The translations under genes and the position numbers were made by a program. Positions 58,886-64,000 of a stretch of DNA of 64,000 nt are shown here, piece by piece. The notes beneath the pieces are model-generated. The model searched no databases and had not been told where the DNA came from. It saw only the letters and a program-made list of their open reading frames with translations. The DNA lies in NCBI RefSeq assembly GCF_004027225.2, contig NC_044277.2, forward strand, positions 99,503,725 through 99,567,724, in the 5' to 3' direction. How positions within the stretch are numbered: the first letter of the stretch is position 1; the number at the start of each line of letters is the position of its first letter. Source of the stretch: Strigops habroptila (Eukaryota; Chordata; Aves; Psittaciformes; Psittacidae).

Positions 58886-61549
58886 TGGGATAGTTTCAGG
58901 GAATCTCCTGAGTTGGTGTATGTAGCTGATCTCATCCACCTTAGGGCATGTTCTTCCAGTGCTTACCATCCGGAGATAAGGGTTTTCTTTGTTGTTCCCC
59001 TGCTGCTTTACTCAGAAGAGATTTGGGCATTTCATCTTGCATGAATTTTGAAAAATAGGGCAACCAAGAGAGAGCAAAGCCTTTATATGTATCATGGCAG
59101 GGCCTCCACCAGCTAGAAGAGGCATTTCACATGCACCGAGCAGGAGAAGGGGTGGTTTCAGCTCATGGGGCTACCCTGTTAGAGCTGTGGTGCTGAGGCA
59201 CCATATTAATGCTGGCGTCACAATTCAGGCTTAGTGGTGAGAGGTCATCCCAAAATAATTATGCCTGTAAGATCTGCAGTGTGGTGCACTTAAGCCCATC
59301 TCAAAGAGTCATACCACAATGTTTTGCACACAATTAAAATACCCATTCTGGGTGCATCACTCCTGGGTGACTACAGCAGTTGAATTAGGCCAGCACAGAC
59401 AAACTGATATTTTTCCCATACACATAAGCCCAGCATGACTTGCACAAGATCATTGACTGGGCACAGGAAGTAAGTGTAACAACCCAATGTCTTTGCCTCG
59501 TCACAAGGCTGGATGTCCCCATGGACACAAGGAGCACCTCATGCTCCCAGATGGTCTTGGTTTAGACACTGAATATCTCCTGCGCATAAGGTAAGCAATC
59601 CTCACCTCCTTGGCCACCAAAGGAACCCCAGTCCCACAAGCTGCCCAATGCTCTTATCTCACAATGGTGTCGACATGAATGGTCTGTCCCTGCTTGAGAC
59701 TGCAGGCTTTTGGTAGCCAGGCTCGGGCAGGGAAAGAAGGCTGAGACGATTTCATAACTGAAGAATGTTGTTCCTTGAGGGAGAATCAAACCACCCTTCA
59801 GTTTTGCTTCACCTACAGCAGGAGGGGGGTGAAAAAAAAAACAGCTCAGTCACATTCTTGTGCGGCAGATCCCCCAGGGTAGGAATATATTTGAGCTCCT
59901 ACCCAGAAAGGGAGAAGGAGAAAAGGAAGGAAAGGAAGCAAGCAAGAAAAACTCTATTCTGCAGCTTGGATTTTAAGTCACCCAAGAGACTTAACTGCAG
60001 CTTCTCATTTGAGTCAATAGGGACCCTGTCCTTCCTCAGCGCAAACCAGTGTAGCCACTAAAGCAACTCCCTTGTGCCTTACACGACTATCTGCAATTCT
60101 TTCATTGAAAAGGCCTGATTTTAATGCCTTCAGGAAACACTTTCTAGGCCCAAATCTCACTGAGGCTGCCTCACTGTCTGGGCTGCCCTTGCTGCTTTGG
60201 TATCTCATTGCTAATTCAGGGCCAGGCTGGAGCTGTGATTCAGCAGTGCCAAACTGTCACCAGACTCTGGTCCTGTTAAGAGCCATGTTCTGATATCTTG
60301 TTTTAAAATTGGACTCTTTTTTCCCATCAGCCTGTTTATGGAGAGAAATCCCACATGCTTTTGCTACAAGTCTATTTATGTATGTATTTTTTTTACATTT
60401 CCATAGCCAGGCGTAATGAATCCTATTAAACTGCAATGGTATTCATGAGCTCGGCAACAAGGGAATGGTGATCCAGATCTGCTGCTGTTTGGAGGCAATA
60501 CTTGACAGGCTTGGCCCTATGTCCCTCTAGTTCTTCATGTATCACTGAGGACATATGAAGAACAGAATTCCCCCATCCCACCCAGCTATTTGATTACTCT
60601 GTTTTGCAGGTCTCTGGCTGAGGAATAAACATTCCCCATTCACAGGGAACAGAGTCACTTTCTTAACTATGATGCGGAATGATTCAGGCATTAGCAGGAG
60701 GTGAAATTGCTACAGGGCTGTTGGAAGAGGGGTTTTCTCTTCCTTTGTGTTCTCAGGAACATATGAGCAGCTGTGCAGCTCCACGGAGAAACATTCAGAT
60801 GAGTGACACTATTGGGTCTTTCTTGCAACGCACTAGGAAATAGGTGTCTCAGTACCCTAGGCTATTGTGAAAACAAAGAACAAGAATGCCTATATAGGAA
60901 AAGAAGCGAGCCTGCTCTCTTTCCCTCTACTTAAACCTACCTATCTGTTTATCAGTCATATATAAGAGGCTACAGTTCATATAATTTCTAGTTTCCCAGA
61001 AGTTCAAATCTCAACTACTGGACAGATGAAAGGACCCCTCACTTGAACTTTTCAGAGTCATTTCTAGGGGGAAAAGAAATGTTCTCATTTGTTTCTTCAC
61101 CTGTATTGTGTGAAGCAGTGGAGCATAGTGGTGTGAAGCATCGGCCATAGACACAGGACATTGAGTGTTCACCTTAACCACAGCCCATGCCCACCCACTT
61201 ACCTGAGAGGTTTGGCAGTTTGTAAGGCAGTTGCTGTATCTTTCAGTTTCCCAAAGACAAGGGATTTTTTTGAGTTGCCTTTGAAAATAGACAAAACAAA
61301 ACTCTGAAGGATATAGTAAGAGGGACATGCCACCACTGACAACAGAAAGTCAATGGTGCAACCTCACAGGTGTTTTCCATCTCAAACTTAAGTGCAATAT
61401 ATTGGGAATTATGTCTTTTGCCCTGCTTTTAGCTATTGTGGATGAAGGCGCTGTTCATGTTTAAGTTGTGCTGCGTTTTATAATCTCTCAATGCCATGCA
61501 AGCTCTCTTTGAAACTCCTCTGGGTAGAAATATGAACCAATCTCAAGAG

Positions 61550-62420
61550 AAGTAATACAATAAAAGCTGATCATGGCCCTGTCTCTTTAAAGGACCTCAG
61601 CACATAATTAAGTCAAAATAAAAGTTTCCTCCCTCTCCTCCCCCCATTCAATAAAAGTAAATTACCTCAAACTATTTAAGCCCCCAGTTCGTTTAAATTT
61701 AAAAAGGGAGCCCTTGTCTATCTATTTCTTTCACTCACTCCCACCTCCTTCTGCTAAAGACTGGCTGGGGCTTTAAACCTGCCAGCTGGACTGAGAAATG
61801 GTTAATAGTTATTGTGGAGGAGCAGCTTTTAATGAACTATTGAAGAATGATACATTGATGGAGTAATGGGAGTTTAAGTCGCTCTGTAATGAAACAGGTT
61901 CTCAGCGCAGACCCATTGTGGTGTAAATACAGCACGTCTCTCCCACTGTTTGGTCAGGACTAAATAGCAGAGGCCAGAGGGGGGTCAGCTTATGGGGTCT
62001 CCACTTTAGTTAATCAATCTGATTGGATTAGGGTCACTGCGATCCCTAATAATGTCAAAGGTTACGCCAAACTGGATTAAATGCTTTGTTGGGGAGGGCT
62101 CAGATTCTTTCAGCTTTTGCCGACGGGGCTTGTTTATTAGAGTTTAACACTCATGCAACCTTGGGAAGCCACACCGTCCCTTTTTGTACATTGGGGCGTT
62201 TGCTGGCGTGTGAGGGGTTTGAACCAGCCAGGGCGGGTAGGCGCGCGTCCTGCGGCTTTGTCAAGTGTCTGGACCCATCGGATGTGCCCTTTGAGGACAT
62301 ATATCAAATTCCCCACTGGACAAATGAGAGCCTAATGGGTGATGCAGAGTTTTGGAGGCATAAATTCATTCTGCAAATAATTGCTGGCCGTCGACCCTGT
62401 TAGAAGGCAAATGATGAGAC
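61550..62420. promoter_or_regulatory. Candidate developmental enhancer in intron 2
   Basis: About 870 bp without recognised repeats and unusually dense in transcription-factor cores: TAATCAATC near 62011, GGATTA (bicoid/OTX class) at 62025-62030 and 62074-62079, TCAAAGG (reverse TCF/LEF core) at 62055-62061, a forkhead-like TGTTTATT near 62131 and several TTTAAA and AATTA cores. A CpG-bearing patch lies at 62200-62290. The composition differs from the flanking intron and resembles deeply conserved noncoding elements near developmental genes. An open frame at 62086-62403 is considered coincidental. Conservation and activity are inferred. Confidence 0.5.
62055..62061 (-). promoter_or_regulatory. 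TCF/LEF-type core in the intron 2 block
   Basis: TCAAAGG on the + strand is CCTTTGA on the - strand. It lies between two GGATTA sites 50 bp apart. It could mediate Wnt feedback; the same bases also resemble nuclear-receptor half-sites (aaggtta), so the binder is uncertain. Confidence 0.35.
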
Positions 62421-63800
62421 CCACAAAAGCGGTGTAGTGTCTTGCTCCCCTGGATTAACCCTGTTCCTGTCCAGCAAAGAGATGTCCTTTTTGATACAGC
62501 TTCTGTTTGTGAAGTTACCACAATGCACATGGAAGAAACACGGAGTATTCAAGACCACTTGATTTCTTCATTATTCAATTCAGTAGATGTCTTCCAGGTG
62601 GTATCTCCCTGTCATCTTCTCCAAGGAGACCATGAAACCTAAAGAATTGTTATTATCTTCACTCATGATGTTCCCACAGATGACACTGTCTTACAGACAG
62701 GGCAGAGTGCCCTTCAGAAAATGATACTAAATAATCTTCTTGAAGGCCACTCGGCAATGGAAAGAGGCAGCAATGATAGTGTGTTATTGGTAGAGATACG
62801 CGATCTCTAGGTTTCAAAGGCCTCTTTCCTTCCCACAGTAGAGCATACACTGAACGTTTACAGCCTGCCAGGACTGTCAGATTATCCAAGCAGACTTCTT
62901 GCATGATGCAGCCTGGAGAATTTCCCCTCAAGAGTTCTGGAATGAGACCAAAATCTGGATTTGACTATGATATCTCTTCCCAAAGGACATCTTGCCTTGA
63001 CATACCACCAAGAGATAGACAATATACTTACATTCCCTTCTACAAGTCTCCTCATATCTAATGCAACATTACTCTGGTGTTGACAACCAGCCACTATATT
63101 TTCCTTTGCTAGATTCAGAATAGCTCTTCCAGAACTGAGCTTTTTCTTCACTACTTACACTTTTCAAAAAGTAAAAATTGAGGCCTGCAGAAAAGCAGCA
63201 GAAGTTTGGGTCCTTTATGTCAGACAGCAAGACAGGTCAAGGGAGCTCCATTTCATGCTGGGGTCCTCTGGGGCATGATTCATCTGATGCATTCTAGACA
63301 GTTAGGATTACATTTTTTACACCCTGAAGTTTCTACACCTCCCCATCAATCACTGAGGGAATCCAGGGAGACTGGCTCTTGAGAAGACTCCTGCTCCCAG
63401 GGACCACATGGAGGCCAAAGCAGGCATTTGTCTGGCTCATGAGGGATGTTGGATTCAGGTCACATCCAGTTTCATATGGGATGGTGGGCACTGTTATCTT
63501 TGCAACTAGGCTTATTTTGGACTCTAGACCTTTTGGGGATAAGTTCCATGTCTTACCTCTCTCAAGAAAGCCGAAATGTAACTGGGTTAACTCTTAAAAG
63601 AGTTAACATGCATTAACTCTTTTTTCCCTGTTACTACTGTGGACGAGAAAGCTCATCTTGTGTCTAGCGAAATCCATGCGAGTTTTTCTCCAGGTTTAGC
63701 AAGAACAGAACAAGACCTTTATATTCATTTATAATACCTGGGAGATACAAGTCTCCACCATATTTTTTTCTTGCTGTGTTGAAACAATATCATTCCACAG
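62420..63800. other. Intron 2 segment
   Basis: No gene or young repeat. A palindromic TTAACTCTT cluster is at 63586-63620. gattcatctgatgcattcta near 63278 may be a trace of the foldback family. Otherwise ordinary intronic DNA. Confidence 0.5.
63586..63620. repeat. 22-bp palindrome plus a third half-site
   Basis: GTTAACTCTT (63586-63595) and AAGAGTTAAC (63598-63607) are perfect complements around AA; a further TTAACTCTT follows at about 63612. GTTAAC is an HNF1-like half-site. Confidence 0.75.
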
Positions 63801-64000
63801 GCTCTCTGATAGGCCTGATCTCATCTACCAAAGTTAGATGTCAAAGCCTGAGCTAGTCACCCCAGGCTCCCTTTGTAGTCAGTGGAAAGCAATCGGCATC
63901 TCCAGAGAGCAATTCATCTGACCTATCTTAGACACCTATCTCAGGATAACATGAATCATACCAAGATGTTTATTTCTCTCCATTGACTATAGAGGGAGCC
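63800..64000. repeat. Best preserved copy of the dispersed foldback family, cut by the window edge
   Basis: Arm 1 at 63865-63886 (ggctccctttgtagtcagtg, then ga) and the reverse complement of arm 2 at 63979-64000 match at 19 of 22 positions. Inside, ggcatctccag, attcatctgacctatctta and acacctatctcagg make an imperfect palindrome with rough twofold symmetry. Total element length is at least 136 bp; sequence left of arm 1 (ctgatctcatctaccaaagt) may belong to it too. No transposase is encoded, which is consistent with a nonautonomous element. The family was not identified. Confidence 0.6.

Larger units (their letters stand above)
57874..64000 (+). other. WNT3A: WNT3A intron 2, 5' part
   Basis: The intron begins with the donor GTGAGT and has not ended at the window edge, so it is longer than 6.1 kb. 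Exon 3, which in WNT3A begins ATRESAFVHA, is not found in any frame. It contains two CR1 tails, a CTTT microsatellite, a candidate enhancer (61550-62420) and one foldback-family copy at the edge. 58890-61550 shows no recognised features. Confidence 0.85.

Noticed and set aside
62086..62403. 105-codon frame in the intron 2 block as a missing WNT3A exon
   Set aside because: It has no resemblance to WNT exon 3 (ATRESAF start, Cys-rich) and lacks suitable splice phases.

Overview
This window is vertebrate nuclear DNA, almost certainly from a bird. The evidence is several chicken-repeat-1 (CR1) LINE fragments with the typical bird 3' tail (accattctatgattctatg and its complement), plus two exons that read as an avian WNT3A. 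There are no operons, no bacterial genes, and no tRNA, rRNA or CRISPR loci. The species cannot be fixed from the sequence.

Only one protein-coding gene is supported: the 5' part of WNT3A on the + strand. Exon 1 (start codon 7376, coding to 7446) gives the signal peptide and the start of the mature protein. Exon 2 (57632-57873) gives residues 24 to 104 plus one base of codon 105. Splice phases agree exactly (71 + 242 coding bases; exon 1 ends TG before GTAAGT, exon 2 begins G after a pyrimidine-rich CAG). Intron 1 is 50,185 bp. The remaining exons, including the one with the lipid-modified serine, lie beyond the right edge, because no exon 3 homology is visible up to 64000.

Layout: 1-4560 is unremarkable intergenic DNA. 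4560-7375 is repeat-poor upstream DNA with homopolymer runs and good transcription-factor motifs (octamer at 6388, PBX/MEIS decamer at 7022, inverted CCAAT at 7076, TATA-like box at 6888). 7376-7446 is exon 1. 8040-8640 is a CpG island lying inside intron 1 rather than over the start codon. 8640-9900 may hold further conserved noncoding DNA. 9900-57600 is the rest of intron 1: single-copy-looking DNA with scattered ancient repeats and a cluster of CR1 copies between 31 and 45 kb. 57874-64000 is the first part of intron 2, with two CR1 tails near 58.2-58.9 kb and a motif-dense, repeat-free block at 61550-62420 that looks like a developmental enhancer.

The most interesting non-gene structures are: (1) a degenerate dispersed foldback family, roughly 100-200 bp, with at least four copies and perhaps nine, three showing clear internal inverted arms; (2) two CR1 copies in opposite orientation 6 kb apart that are identical over about 340 bp except for one indel; (3) the candidate enhancer in intron 2; and (4) a perfect 20-bp palindrome with paired TAATTA sites. 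Family names for repeats other than CR1 are tentative, because no database search was possible.
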